The translations under genes and the position numbers were made by a program. 64,000 nucleotides of DNA from Verpa conica. Lineage: Eukaryota > Ascomycota > Pezizomycetes > Pezizales > Morchellaceae. The notes beneath the pieces were generated by a model. That model had not been told where the DNA came from and made no database searches. It worked only from the letters and a program-made list of their open reading frames with translations. This document shows positions 49,101 to 60,765 of the stretch, in pieces (the stretch's first letter is position 1; each line of letters opens with the position of its first letter). Location of the stretch: positions 930,001 through 994,000 of the forward strand of contig JAUFSD010000024.1 of the NCBI GenBank assembly GCA_033030425.1, read 5' to 3'.

Positions 49101-51196
49101 TGACCTGTCTTGCCATTTATTTTGTGTACCTTGCTGTGAGTCTCTTCAAGCGAACCACAAGGCAATGTCCATCATTTTATCGATACCACGCGCGTAGCCT
49201 TTCCCACGAATTGAAGATCTCCTGGCGTACACACAACGCACGCACGTCGACCAGTAAGGCAACTTTGAACGGGGCCAACTGGGAGGCTGATTTACCGAGC
49301 GAACGAGAAAAGGAACGGGAGCCGGATTTCAGAGTCAATATTTATTTATTCATATTTATTTTATTTTAATATTCTCATCATCTACGGCCCCTCGGAATAC
49401 CAAAAAGAAGAGTCAGGGCTTGTAGGAAAAATATCTGTCCACGAGGCCCTCAAACACTTGCTCACGGCCTGCCACTAGAGCTACATCTCGCTTGCTGTCT
49501 GTGCCCGCCCGCTCGCTGCGGCTTCAAGTGTACTTCCGGTTCAACGGTTTTCTCTTGTCGTCCGGTGATCCTTCTGGGTAAACATCTACTGTACAGCAAA
49601 GCAATAGAAACAAGCACACAATACAGAGATACCATAAGGGTAGTGATAGTGAGTACATTTAGGGGAACAGATCCAGTTGACGGAGGTTCTGCCACTGCTC
49701 GTCACTCAGTCAGCCTCTGCGGTATTCTCAAGATACTCTTTTTTCTGCTGCCTTCCATTACAAACCCACAAATAAGAGGTACTGTGTGCCTGTTCACCCC
49801 TCATTCTGTTTCTGCTGCTTCTATCTCAAAGCTTCTTGGGGGCCATTATTTCTACTGTCTTCACCTTCCCCTTCGCTAGCCATCACCGCAAGCACTGCCG
49901 ATATTTAGGTGGTTATGGGGCTCCCATGCTGACTTGGCTCTCTTGGACGCAAATAGTAACCCCGTGTACTCGTTGAGGTTTTACTTGCCGCTCTTCGTGC
50001 TCCGGACTGTCGAAACTGTTATTACTTTCTCCAGTGGAACCGTTCCCACTGTCCCCTCCTCGCTCGTCTCGCCGCTTGCTCGGTAGCTACCTAAAGTGTT
50101 GAGGTCACTCCGATCCCTTCTGCTCTACAAACCTCGTTCACTCCCCCTCCCCCGGTGCCACCTTCCCATCTAACCCGGTCGGCCTATTGCTGCCTTACCT
50201 ACATTCTTCTTTTTTCCTTCGATTCATCCTTCCATTTCTCCCCACACCACACACGCGCACATCCACCACATAGCACGTACTCACGCAGCAGCGCGCACGT
50301 ACACGCTTGAACGCAGCATTATCCCACATAAAATCAATTTTTCCGTCCTTGATCTTTTTTTTTTTTTTTTTTTTTACTTTTTACTTTCCCCTCCCTTATT
50401 TATTTTTTATTCATTTGTCCCTTTTTTTTTTTCTTGTGCCTTGTTCTCGAAGGCTTCTAGACACCAACCAATTCGGTACCAAAGGCCCTTGACCCGCCGT
50501 TGAGCCGAGTGCGGTTCATTTCCTGGTAAGTTTGAATTCGCCTTGACCTGTCCGCTTCCCAGTTCGCGCGTCTCCATATATACCCCAGCCGTTTTCCCTT
50601 AGCCTCTTTTTTCTCGCGAGGCTCCACTCGCGTTGTTGTATCGGATAGTTCCTCTTGTGGCTGTCACTCTCTCTCATACACACTACCTAAACGTTCCTAC
50701 ACACCACGATCACTTCCACCGGCAAGCTAGCCAATCGCCCAAACACCTATCTCCCCTCCCCCTCTTCTCTTCTCTTCTTCTTTCTTCTCCTCTCCCTCCA
50801 TCCGAACTTTCTTCCGTGTGCACCATCTCCACTTTACTCCCCAACTATCATAACGTAGCGTAACGTGACCGCCACCAACCGCTGGGCCCGCCGGATTGCC
50901 GTTCGCTAACAACGGAGTGACGCTACAGAGTCTCCCCACACAGCCTCTGCATCCATCCACCATCTAGCCTTCCACCCATCCATCTCGCCATCATAAAAAG
51001 TCTCGTCTCCCCCCCCCCTGTCACTAGATCTACCATTCAGCCCTGGCATTTACATCTATTCCATCTCTCTCATTCATCCTCTCTCTTATCTTTATACTTC
51101 TTGTCTTCGTTGCTAGACGCGAAGCTGCAGCTCTCTCTTGCATCAAATCTCATCTATTAACACAAGACACACGAGCCGGTTCTTACAATATTCGAG
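40136..51196. other. 11-kb gene-free tract upstream of the Zn2Cys6 regulator
   Basis: No ORF here shows a recognisable domain, protein-like composition or splice-joined continuation. The longest frame (42427-43011) is isolated and compositionally odd. Unlike the AT-rich gaps elsewhere, much of 43-50 kb has mixed composition and reads as unique DNA. The last kilobase (50200-51196) is strongly pyrimidine-rich with CA/CT patches, typical of a fungal 5' leader. It probably holds an extended regulatory region, long 5' UTR or non-coding transcription for the downstream gene (inference). Confidence 0.5.
41800..41930. repeat. Nested inverted repeats
   Basis: Outer arms CCCGACAGC (41800-41808) and GCTGTCGGG (41922-41930) are exact inverse complements. 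Between them, at 41837-41857, lies a near-perfect palindrome with 10-bp arms AGTCAGGTTA and TAACCTGACT around a single T. It could be a decayed MITE or a protein-binding palindrome. No target duplication was found. Confidence 0.5.
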
Positions 51197-53378
51197 ATGG
51201 TCATGGTGGAATACGATCATACCCACCGACCTACTCACCATCACTCCCACTCCTACTCTCACTCTCAGAGCAGTCATCGTGGATCCCCACTTCTTCAACA
51301 TCTAGAACACCCCTCAGCGCACTCGACTCCTTCCCCTCCATATCGGTATGCTCCCCTCCCTCTGCAGCAGCAGCAGCAGGCTCCCGCTCCCGCCCGGTCG
51401 ACACCTACATCATACCCATCGCCCTCTTCGTATCCTTCGCCTTCAATGTCTGCCTACCAATACCCTCCACAAAGGGGATCTCCGTACTCACAGCCTCAAC
51501 AATTGCCATCATTCAATCTTCCTCCAATACGTCTAAATCCCCCAGCTACTTCTCAGCCTCTACCCCCGCCACAGTCTCAACCTCCTCAGCTCGGTTCCCC
51601 TTTGATTGGTTCCCCACTACCGCAGCCTTCTCCCCAGCCTATGCACTACTATCCTCAGCATGGGTTGCCTCAGCATGGGCTACCTCCACCAGCTTTGACA
51701 CATCCTAGTCACATTACTTCGTCTCCCATAAACCAACCACTTAGGTACCCGCTACCCTCTGTGGGAAATACTGAACGTATCATGTCTGGTGGTAGGCACA
51801 AGAAAGAAATTAAAAGGAGGACCAAGACCGGCTGTTTGACATGCAGAAAGCGAAGAATAAAGGTATGCACAATCAATCTCTCTATATTATTTTCTGTTTT
51901 TCGATGTTGCTCGGATAAATTCCGGGACGATACCCGATGCAGCGGCCCTATTCAAATCACTGGGAATATATATGAAACATTCGCTTACATAGTTCTTTAT
52001 TGCCCCATAGTGTGACGAAGCGCACCCATCGTGCAAGAATTGTGCAAAGAGCAAAAGAGACTGCTTGGGCTATGATCCCATTTTCAAAGCACAACCGGGG
52101 CCCACGGCTATTCAGCCTGCTCCTAGCACAGGTTCCGCTCCCCGTTTGATCGCTTCAGCGTATTCAATGTCTTACCTTGTTCCGAATTCATCAGTAGGTG
52201 GGCAAAGTTATTCTCAAACAATCTCCACAGGGAGTTCACCAGCATCTTCATGCGAAGCCTACGACTACCCATCAATCGACCCGAGTCTTGACGCGTCTGT
52301 TAACCCTCAGATACCCGTTGCTGCAAGTATACTGGAACCTCAAGGAACATATAGGCCAGAATTGAAGAGGAGATTGGATAGGGCGAGCCCATTTTCTTCA
52401 GCATCTGATACGACAAGAGTCACTCCCATCCCACGGTCATCAACACCTGGTTTGTCCAGATTGCAAGATAACCAAAGTGGAAGTGCGGCAAAGAGGATCA
52501 AGATAGACGATTTGTTATCTGTTTCCTCATCTTCGCAACCTCTTACACCACCATCAAGCGAAGCTGCTTCGTATGCTTCTCCATCAACTTCTGTTGAAGG
52601 TATGAAAAGTCTTTATAGGTCTCGGTTTGCTCCTGGGCTGGACGATTTTCTGGAAACAACATGGTTTGGGAATAGCGGCTTGTCAAGGATCCTTGAAGAT
52701 GTCCCATTGTTGGAGGTTATGGCAGAAATCTTTGAACGTCTAAAGGCTCGAGGTGGTTCGTTTGTTGAGGAGGAAGACCCGGCAATCAGGAGGAAAGGAA
52801 AGCACTCTAGTCTTTTGTGGGCGGCTGTGAAGATGTGTTATGGAACCAGTATCCCTGCGTCCGACAATACTCGGGATGAAGAGGGGGAGGATACCGTCAG
52901 GGATGACGAGGGTGCGGAAACTTTGCGACGAATTCACATTGTGGAAGCTCTCGTAACTGGTCAGCCCTTTGAACAGGCTTCTATTTCACCCAGGTCTGGC
53001 GACAATACCGAGCAATCAAGGTCAGCAAAGTTTTGGAAGTTGTTGGGGCAGATTGCTGGGTCCAAGGGGCACAACTCAGAGAATGCCAAGGATATTAACG
53101 CTGTTCTTGAAGAATGCAACAAATACACAGACGGCAAAGAGAATCGCAAACTACTCTACACTATTGCGGAATACAAATACATTAAAAATCGTCCCTATGA
53201 CGTATGTGAACCTTCATCCGTATCTGAGGACTCTAAGATTTTCTTGGGTAAGTTGAGGAAGTACATCGAAAGTGTCATCAACACTCAGACAGAGGTACCT
53301 CTCAATCGTCGCATTGCAGCACGTGCCGAGTCCCATTGGGGGGTGGATGCAATTAGAGATACAATTCTTTACTGTTAA
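51197..53378 (+). CDS. Zn(II)2Cys6 transcription factor
   Basis: Exons 51197-51862 and 52011-53378 give 677 aa. The first roughly 200 residues are His/Ser/Pro/Gln-rich low complexity. The binuclear zinc cluster is Cys213-x2-Cys216-x6-Cys223-x6-Cys230-x2-Cys233-x6-Cys240, preceded by the basic RRTKTG and followed by LGYDPIFK. The 148-nt intron falls exactly between residue 222 and Cys223. A Ser/Pro-rich linker follows, with a KRIKIDDLLS stretch, then a helical C-terminal region (about 400-670: SRFAPGLDDFLETTWFG, LLEVMAEIFERLKARG). The cluster resembles S. pombe Moc3-type regulators in my recollection, but I would not assign orthology. It is a nuclear DNA-binding regulator, probably of CGG-type sites. 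It sits downstream of the longest gene-free tract in the window. Confidence 0.9.
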
Positions 53379-56300
53379 GACCCACGCACGAGTTTGGACG
53401 CAAACGAATTTGCTTTTTGCTTTATACGACATTTTCTTTATGGGTCGACTAGATGGATGGGTTTAACAAAAGGTCGAAGTTCATTGCATCATATTACGCG
53501 CGATACGACCCTTTTACGAATGCGACGCAATCAATTTTACAAAAGTTCTGGGTGGGGAATTCTACTGCAGTTTCTCTCCTCCAGCATTGTACGTTTTCTT
53601 TTTGGTCTTTCTGGGCAAGGGAAATAAATGAGTGGGTGGTCTGCTTTTTTGCTTCATCTGTATTTTGCAATATTTTCTTTCATTTCACTGTTATTATTAC
53701 CATTCTGTCCTTCATTGGTATACAGCTGTATATCACTGATGGAAATGCAGTTTGGGACTTCATTCGCTTTGGATGTTTTTATTTGTTTTGATCAATCTTA
53801 TGGGAGTGGGACTTGGTTCTTTTTCTTCTTCCCTTTTTTCCTTTCCCTTTCTTCTTTGTTTTAAAGATGGTTTCCCCAGGCGTGTCGGTTTTGTGGTTTT
53901 TGGCTTTTAAAATCCTATAAGTACTTTTATTTTAGTCTTGTGAGCAGCTATCTTTCTTGTTTTTATTTTGGGCATTTGCTTCACCGTCGCCGTTTTCATT
54001 TTGTTGTTGCATGCATCATAGCTTACTGTGTTTATTCCTCTTTTGATTTTGTTACAATCTCTTTTTTGTTTGGTGGGATGGTTATCTATAGACGGGGACT
54101 TTGGATTATATGGCTTTCACTCGCTTTCAATTTCTTATACTGTTTCCTATACTGTTTTTTTCTTACATGGGGGGGCCACAAGTCATCAGCTACCAAAAAA
54201 GTTAAGTGGGACGGACCTTGTTGGGAAGAAATTCTTGGCTTGTAAGGACTACGTTCTTGTTTTTGCCTTTTCTTTTTCGGGGTGGAATGCGGGGTTAGTG
54301 GGGAAAAATTTACAGTAATTACATCATCAATATTGAAAGATTGCTCGTTACTCTAATTCTCATCTCCATTCGTGTTCTTGTTCTACGTAGATGTTTTTAC
54401 GATTATTTGACCAGGTGATAGAGATTCGATGGAGTGCATGGAATCAAACGGTGAGGAAGATGAGTAACATTTGGGGGGGGGGGGAGGCAAATATTGTTGG
54501 CCCGGACACCGGAATATTTGTCAAGAGACAAAAGGCGTGTTCATGGAGACGAGGACAGGCGGGGAAGAGAAGAGAAGAGTAGAAGCAGTGCTGATGCTGT
54601 GCTATGATGCGCGCATATGTGGTCTGGAGGGAGGTGTTTGGACAAACGGGCAGACAGGGCATTTGATTAAAACGATTGTACCGGCTGTCCCTGTCGCAAA
54701 ATAGGCGAGGATTTAGAGTAATGTCCAGCAACCTGGCTGGATATCCCTGGTGCCCTGGCCCTGGTCGTTTGCGGTCCTGTGATGTCTTCGCTGTCAATGT
54801 CCTGCCCACGGGTCTTATTATTACTGATGGTCCTTTACTATTAAGTGGCCAAGCATGGGTAGGTCAACGGAATTGCAATGGGCCAGGCCCGGGGAAGGGG
54901 GAAGGGGGAAGGGCATACTATCAACTCGACTGCCTATGTACATATGAACATGTACATACCGGGTGATTCCTGCTTGATCTGCGTGGTACCCGTATGGGTG
55001 ATACATATGAGTTGTTTCGTTTTAAATACTCCACTCTAATCACCTTCCAGCACGGTCCATGTACTCTATTAACTCCAGACTAACCTACTAATCTACTAGC
55101 CCACCAGCTCCCTCCCTTTTCTCTACAGCGGCTGTCCATTCGTCTCCGATCGACCATCCCCCAGTATATACCCATGCCATCGGGGAAGGGTTCAGAAAAT
55201 CAGGGGGGCGTCCGCATCTTCTATTCAATACAACCATCCTCTTCTTCCCCCCCCCCAGCCCGGCTGTAAACATTTAGATACTCTAGTGTGTGTGTATGTA
55301 TGTGTTTTTGTACCACCCAACCCTATAGTCAGCCCCAGAGGGATAGAGACGCGAGAAAAGAAAAGAAAAAAAAAAAAAAAAGAAAGAAAGAAAAGAAAAA
55401 AGGAAGGAAGGAAAAAGTAAAAAAAAGAAAGGGAAGAAAAAAAGAAAAAAAGAAAAAAGAAACTTAAGCACGCACCCACACCGATTACTTCCTCCCCCTC
55501 ATTTGCGGCACGACGGGACGTTCGGTCCCTCGCCCTTGGGTTCTTTTTTTTTTTTTTTTTTTTTTTTGGCGCGTGCGGTACCGAGGATGTCGTTTCGTCT
55601 AACTCGGGGTTTGTGTTACCCTCGTTAGAGGCTGAGTTCGCTATTTATTTCTTTTTATTTTATTTCCTCCCCCTTCCCCCCCCCTCTCGCGAGCCGGCGG
55701 CGGCGGCGGCGCTGCGGAGACGAGAAGGAAAATGGAACTTTAATAGCTGGGTAAAAAAGACCGGATGAAAAGCAAATAATAAATGAAAGAAGAACCGAAT
55801 GAAGAAAAAAAAAAAAAGAAAAAAAAAAAGGCATGATGAGTAAGAACTAGTTGATTAAATAATTTATCGGTTATTGAGGCTATGAGCGAAGCTTATCGGA
55901 ATGGTAATATTTTAAGGCATGGTATCATGTACAGTACAGTCTGAATTGCACATCTTATTTACTGCACTCTAGGCGGCCAAACGGTAAATCCACGCCTGCG
56001 GTCCGAAGGGCTCTTCTGCTGACAATCTGTATCATACGTAGGCTGCTAGACCAAACCACAATACCGTAAGGTACTCTACTGGTGTGAGAAGAGAGAAAGA
56101 AAAAAAATGCCTGCGGCTTATTTCATGAGGTCTTGCTGCCGCACACCGTGATTGGCTAAAAGGCTGCGTTTCTACTAGGGTTTGGGAAATAAGCCTGGGC
56201 TCCAATCTTCATAGACGAACGCACTGTCCTTTACAATAGTCCACTAGCTCCTCCTAACTATCAGCATCCTGAGGCAAAACGTTGGTGTTCGGCCCCTCCA

Positions 56301-56879
56301 GAATGGGGCAATAGGGGGAGAAGGAAGGAAAAATGTCGGCTTTCCCTGCCTTCCCCTGGGTCGAATTATTTGTCAATATCATAATGAACTACATGGTATC
56401 ATATGGATGGATGGATATGCGGAGCGGGATGTAGTCGGAAGCTTCGGTGGGGTTAATCTTTTCTTTTGTATGTCTCGGATAATTATGCCTTTTGGTTGCT
56501 TTTGCTCTCTTGGAATTTACTTTTCCAAGATTATGCAACCTTTAGTACGCATATATGTAGGTACACAGACACCGGCGAAGGCGAAGTAATTGCTGAGTAC
56601 CTATAGGTGAGATTATTATTGAACCTCGCGTATCAGAATCGGAAGGGGGGGAGCGGATAAGAAGGTATCCTGGATGACTTGAAAAGAAATCATAAACATG
56701 ATTCAGGTTATTTATTTCTATATCTTCTCCAACACCACTACCGCCTTGTTTCCTATAGGTACAGACTAGAGGATTACCTAAGCAAGGAGGGTATATGAAG
56801 GGGCTTTAAAGTTATAAAAGAAACGGCCAGGAGCTTTAAACAAAGTTGGGGCTCTCAGGAATATGCACAAGATGTAAAA
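53379..56879. other. Gene-free interval with simple-sequence tracts
   Basis: T-rich 3' flank of the regulator (53400-54300). It has a G-run near 54472-54485, a purine tract of A and GA repeats (about 55351-55465), a 24-T run (55544-55567), a CGG run (about 55693-55711) and A-runs (55807-55829). The Phe-rich and Gly-rich frames here are artefacts of these tracts. No gene is seen. Confidence 0.5.
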
Positions 56880-58411
56880 TTAGTTAAAGTTGATTTCAGC
56901 CTGCTCAGGTACAGGAGACTTGAGGTCACCGGTAGTGCAGGCCATACGGACGTTGTCGATACACCAACATTCCATAGCGGTTAGAGTCTGTTATATCTGT
57001 CAGGAACTCCTCTGGACCGAAAGTGCCGGAAAAAAACAACATAAGAACATACCTCATAGGTATGGGTCCCCATATGTGGAACTAGCATGACGTGATCATT
57101 TGCCATAAGGCCAGGATGGACCTCGGGCTCGTTCTCATAGACGTCAAGGCCAGCGCTGCGGACCTTCCCAGAGTCCAGAGCTTTAACTAGGGCGTCTTCG
57201 TCTATGACAGCACCACGGGCAGTGTTGATAATCACAACACCATCTTTCATCTTTTCAAATTCTTTGGTGGAGATGATGTGCCTAGTATTTTTCTGACGAA
57301 TGAAACATTACTTTCGTCAGCTGTTTAGTCCTTCGTATTTCACCAACTGCATAGAAAGCTGCATAGAAGCTGAAAGAACCTCGTATCCAACTTTTTTTTT
57401 ACTCGCTTTTTTTTTGGGGGGGGGGGGGGGAGGGGCTATACAAAAAAGTAAATAAATAAATAAAAAAGCTCACATTCAAGGGTAGATTCAAGCTGATAAC
57501 ATCTGATTTTGCGAGTAATTCATCGAAGCTCACATACTGTGCCCCGCCCTCCAAATGGGGCGAGAGCTGAGTACGATTGTGATAAATGACTTTCATATCG
57601 AATGCATCGGTCCTGCGTTTCAGGGTGCGTCCGATCCCGCCCATACCCAAGATGCCGAGGACCTTACCCTGGGGGTCATGACCGAGCGGAGCACCAATAC
57701 GCCATTCGCCTTTTCGGAGGCTGGTCATGCCAAAGTTGAAACCTCGGAGGGCACCGATGATTAGGAACATGTTGACGTCGGCCGTGGCGTCGTCGACGGC
57801 TGTCGGCACATTGGAAACCCGGATTGAACGCGCGCTACATGCATGCACGTCAATCTGGTCGTATCCAGCTCCTGGGAGAGAAGAGAAGAGAGGGTTAGTA
57901 AAATAAGAAACGAAATGTTTGGAGGTGAGACATTAACACCCCCCCCCTATAAAAAGTAGCTTGAATGATCATTTCTCTCGTCTCGTTGGGTTTAAAAACT
58001 TACCGACATGACAGATGAACTTTAGAGATTTCGGCAAAGAATCAAGAATCTCTGCATTAAATTGACCGGTGATATCAAATGAAGGAAGGGTCCTATAAAC
58101 AACATGGACACCATCGAAAGCTCCAGAGCGAGCTTCCTCTATAAAGTCTTCTCTGTTCCCAGCAGTGGATTGGATAATCTCTGCAACATCACCAAGAGAC
58201 TTCCATGCATCATGGGCACTACCACAGTAACAATAGATTTCAGCATTAAGGTCATAGAAGAGATATAACACTCCATCTCATAGGAAGTACTTCTTGGGTA
58301 TATCGGAAAAGGCTAGCTTCTAGAAGCCAAGAGTTACAGGGGATAGCGAGGGGCTTACTGGTCGATTTTTCCAACGAGAAGAACCTTCTTCTTTTCGGGT
58401 AAGGAGCTCAT
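56880..58411 (-). CDS. D-isomer-specific 2-hydroxyacid dehydrogenase (glyoxylate/hydroxypyruvate reductase type)
   Basis: Exons on the minus strand: 58411-58359, 58218-58004, 57871-57474, 57292-57053 and 56987-56880, giving 337 aa. The N-terminus is MSSLPEKKKVLLVGKID. The substrate-domain segment CHVGAGYDQIDV spans an intron. The Rossmann NAD(P) motif is GMGGIG (165-170). Catalytic residues by family spacing are Arg248 (NTARG), Glu277 (YENEP) and His295 (PHMG). It reduces 2-oxoacids such as glyoxylate or hydroxypyruvate with NAD(P)H; the exact substrate is not evident. Exon 2 starts at the acceptor giving DHAHDAWKSL. An apparent upstream continuation of that frame (to 58271) is intronic. Intron 3 carries a run of 15 G on the plus strand (57416-57430) next to nine T. 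Confidence 0.93.
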
Positions 58412-58868
58412 CTTTATCCGTCGGTCCGTCGTTTATCGTACTTGCTGACAGTGGGGCAAGATTCTTTTTTTTTTGTAGAGTACTTCAAGGGAGGGGTCGT
58501 TGGAGGGGTTGATGTTGTCTAGGGGGGTAACGTTCAACCGTAACTTAACCGGGCTTGCCGGGTCCCAACAACAACCGAGTGAGAAAAGGCCAATAGAGAT
58601 GGGGGGTTTCGAAGGAAGACCATTTAGATGGGCATTGATATAAATCATCTAGCCCAGGTACGGCGGCTCCTACCCCCCCTCTCTCATCCCCGCCCGTTCC
58701 CGGCTAGTAGTCGGCTTTCTCGGGATATTTAGATTCCCGAATTATTTGTTAGCGAGACACACGTATCTAATCGCATCTCACGCCTATAGAGCCTTGGTGG
58801 GTCCTGCTAGAATCTAGGTACTGTTTACTCTTCTCGAAGGATACGATACCTAGCCCAGTAGATTGGGT

Positions 58869-59020
58869 GTGAGGGTAAACTCGGGAGATTCAAACCATTA
58901 CGCAACGAGTCTAATAGTGAGGGTAAACTCGAAAGGTTTTAACTAACCATTACGCAATGAATCTAATAGCGAGGGTAAACTCGAAAGATTCAACTAACCG
59001 TTACGCAATGGTTCTAAATA
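58869..59020 (+). repeat. Tandem repeat, three copies of about 52 bp
   Basis: Copies at 58869-58916 (48 bp), 58917-58968 (52 bp) and 58969-59020 (52 bp). Each begins G(T/C)GAGGGTAAACTCG and ends TTACGCAA...TCTAATA or TTCTAAATA. Copies 2 and 3 are closest; copy 1 has lost 4 bp. The array lies about 460 bp upstream of the dehydrogenase start on the opposite side. Confidence 0.85.
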
Positions 59021-60282
59021 AGAATACGAGCTTTATTGGGGGGGTATGTCTACGTAACTACGATAACGATTACCGGACGTAAGCCGGTGGGGGTTATCAA
59101 TGCCAACTCCTAGGATAGCGGTACCTCCCGGCAACAAGGCCGACAGGAACGCATGTTTGGGGGAGATACTAGGATTGTTCCTGGTGATCATTGGCTGTTT
59201 TCATGGTGCACAGCATTACCTATGCATATACACGTGGGTGATGCGATGGGGGATGTATACCTGTTTACTTTTCGTTTCACAGTTGTATGGGATTTATATG
59301 CCGTCCTTTTAAGATGAGTCATGGGGTTAATGAGGGCGTCAAATAGTTAGTTTTCAAATCGGGGTTTTGAGATAGCGGTTATCCCATCACACGTACCGGA
59401 ATTTGGACCATAGCAACGGATATGTTTTAATTTCCTAAACAACCAGAATACTTCAATAAACATTGAAAAATGGATATATAAAACTTGAGTCCCATAAGAA
59501 ACATCTATTCACTTGGGGGTGTTTTTATTACATCAGTGGAGTATTAATCTAGGTTCTAACCAGAACATGTTATAATTCTTCTACTGTTCAGTAATTGATA
59601 AAACTCCTTGTAGGAATCTCTTAATGTATCTGGGATTAATATAGTTTAGCAATAGGGTTTTATTTAGCTGTTTGAAGTAAAAATAGAGGTGGGGTTGTGG
59701 GTGAAGTGAGTGTAATGGGTGCTAAAGCTGGTTGCTAAGAAATCAGAGGGCTTTGAAGCCCTCTAAAAGCCGCTGCTACGTGCCATGGGATATAGTGTGG
59801 TAAATAGGATACTCGGTAGTCTGTTGATACCCTGGGCGTACTCCTACTATATTTTCCGTATTGGGCTATGGTCGGCCCGCTGTGGAAGTCTCACTGAAAT
59901 CACTATACCGACTCGGGCTAGTTGGGAAGATCTACAATAAATAGTATTCCTCATACTTCGAGTGATATTCTGTGGTTTGAGTTACTAGCTTTTTTCTTAT
60001 TGAGATAGAACTGCTATCTGATTTAACTTCAGCATGCTCTTAGGAGGGTAATAAATAGGGTATGAGTAGTAGTTAGTATAATTGGTTGTGTATAACTATT
60101 TCATACGTGCACTCGAGCCCTAAATGGACTAAACTAAAAAAATAAAATTACATAGTCGGATGTAAGGAGATTTCTGATTTCATGCTTCTGTAGCAGTCAT
60201 TGATATTTAAGACAATGAATGACTGTGGATTAATTATATACACAGACTTTTCCGAATTTCTGGATTTTCGTTGTGTAAATCA

Positions 60283-60425
60283 AGTTTTTATGACCACCAC
60301 CACGGATCTAGATTGCTTTGTTCTGAACTAATATAAGAGTCAGCAGCAGTTAGTAGCAGTCTGACTCTCATCCATCACTCGAAATAACCTAACCTACGAT
60401 TTTTTAGTGGTGGTCGTGAGAAACT
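60283..60425. mobile_element. Candidate MITE / hairpin element
   Basis: About 143 bp with imperfect terminal inverted repeats. The left end reads AGTTTTTATGACCACCAC (from 60283) and the reverse complement of the right end reads AGTTTCTCACGACCACCAC (from 60425). Most differences are C/T, as expected after C-to-T decay. A second stem lies inside: AGAGTCAG (60336-60343) with CTGACTCT (60361-60368). No coding capacity and no clear target duplication. Confidence 0.45.
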
Positions 60426-60765
60426 GTAATAGCAAAGCTTTTTACAGTTGATCGGTCGAACCCATTGATTTCATTTCTAATATATAGACAACCCAATACA
60501 CGCATACCAGAGGCCATCTAAAATAAAAACAAAGAGAAAGCTATCAACCAAATAAAGCAAGAAAAACACCCTTATCACAAAACGCCATACCCCTAATAAA
60601 AAAAAACACACACCCCCTCTAGGATCCCCATTAGCTATACAATTGACCTCTTCCTTCACCATCTCACTAAGAAAAGAAAAAGAAAAAAACTCCAGCCTAC
60701 CATGCTACCATCCCTACCATCCTCCAGAACAGAACCCCCCCCCTAGTACAAACCCCCTTCGAACC

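Larger units (their letters stand above)
58412..60765. other. Gene-free interval with repeats
   Basis: 2.35 kb without a supportable gene. It contains the 52-bp tandem repeat and the candidate MITE listed separately. The 59100-59312 plus frame has no domain. Confidence 0.5.

Noticed and set aside
55225..55479. Phe-rich minus frames
   Set aside because: They are translations of an A/GA simple-sequence tract.
58004..58271. Upstream extension of dehydrogenase exon 2 to 58271
   Set aside because: The extra codons lie before a clear TAG acceptor (58220-58219). Using that acceptor joins exon 1 in frame to the conserved HAHDAWKSL segment; the extension does not.
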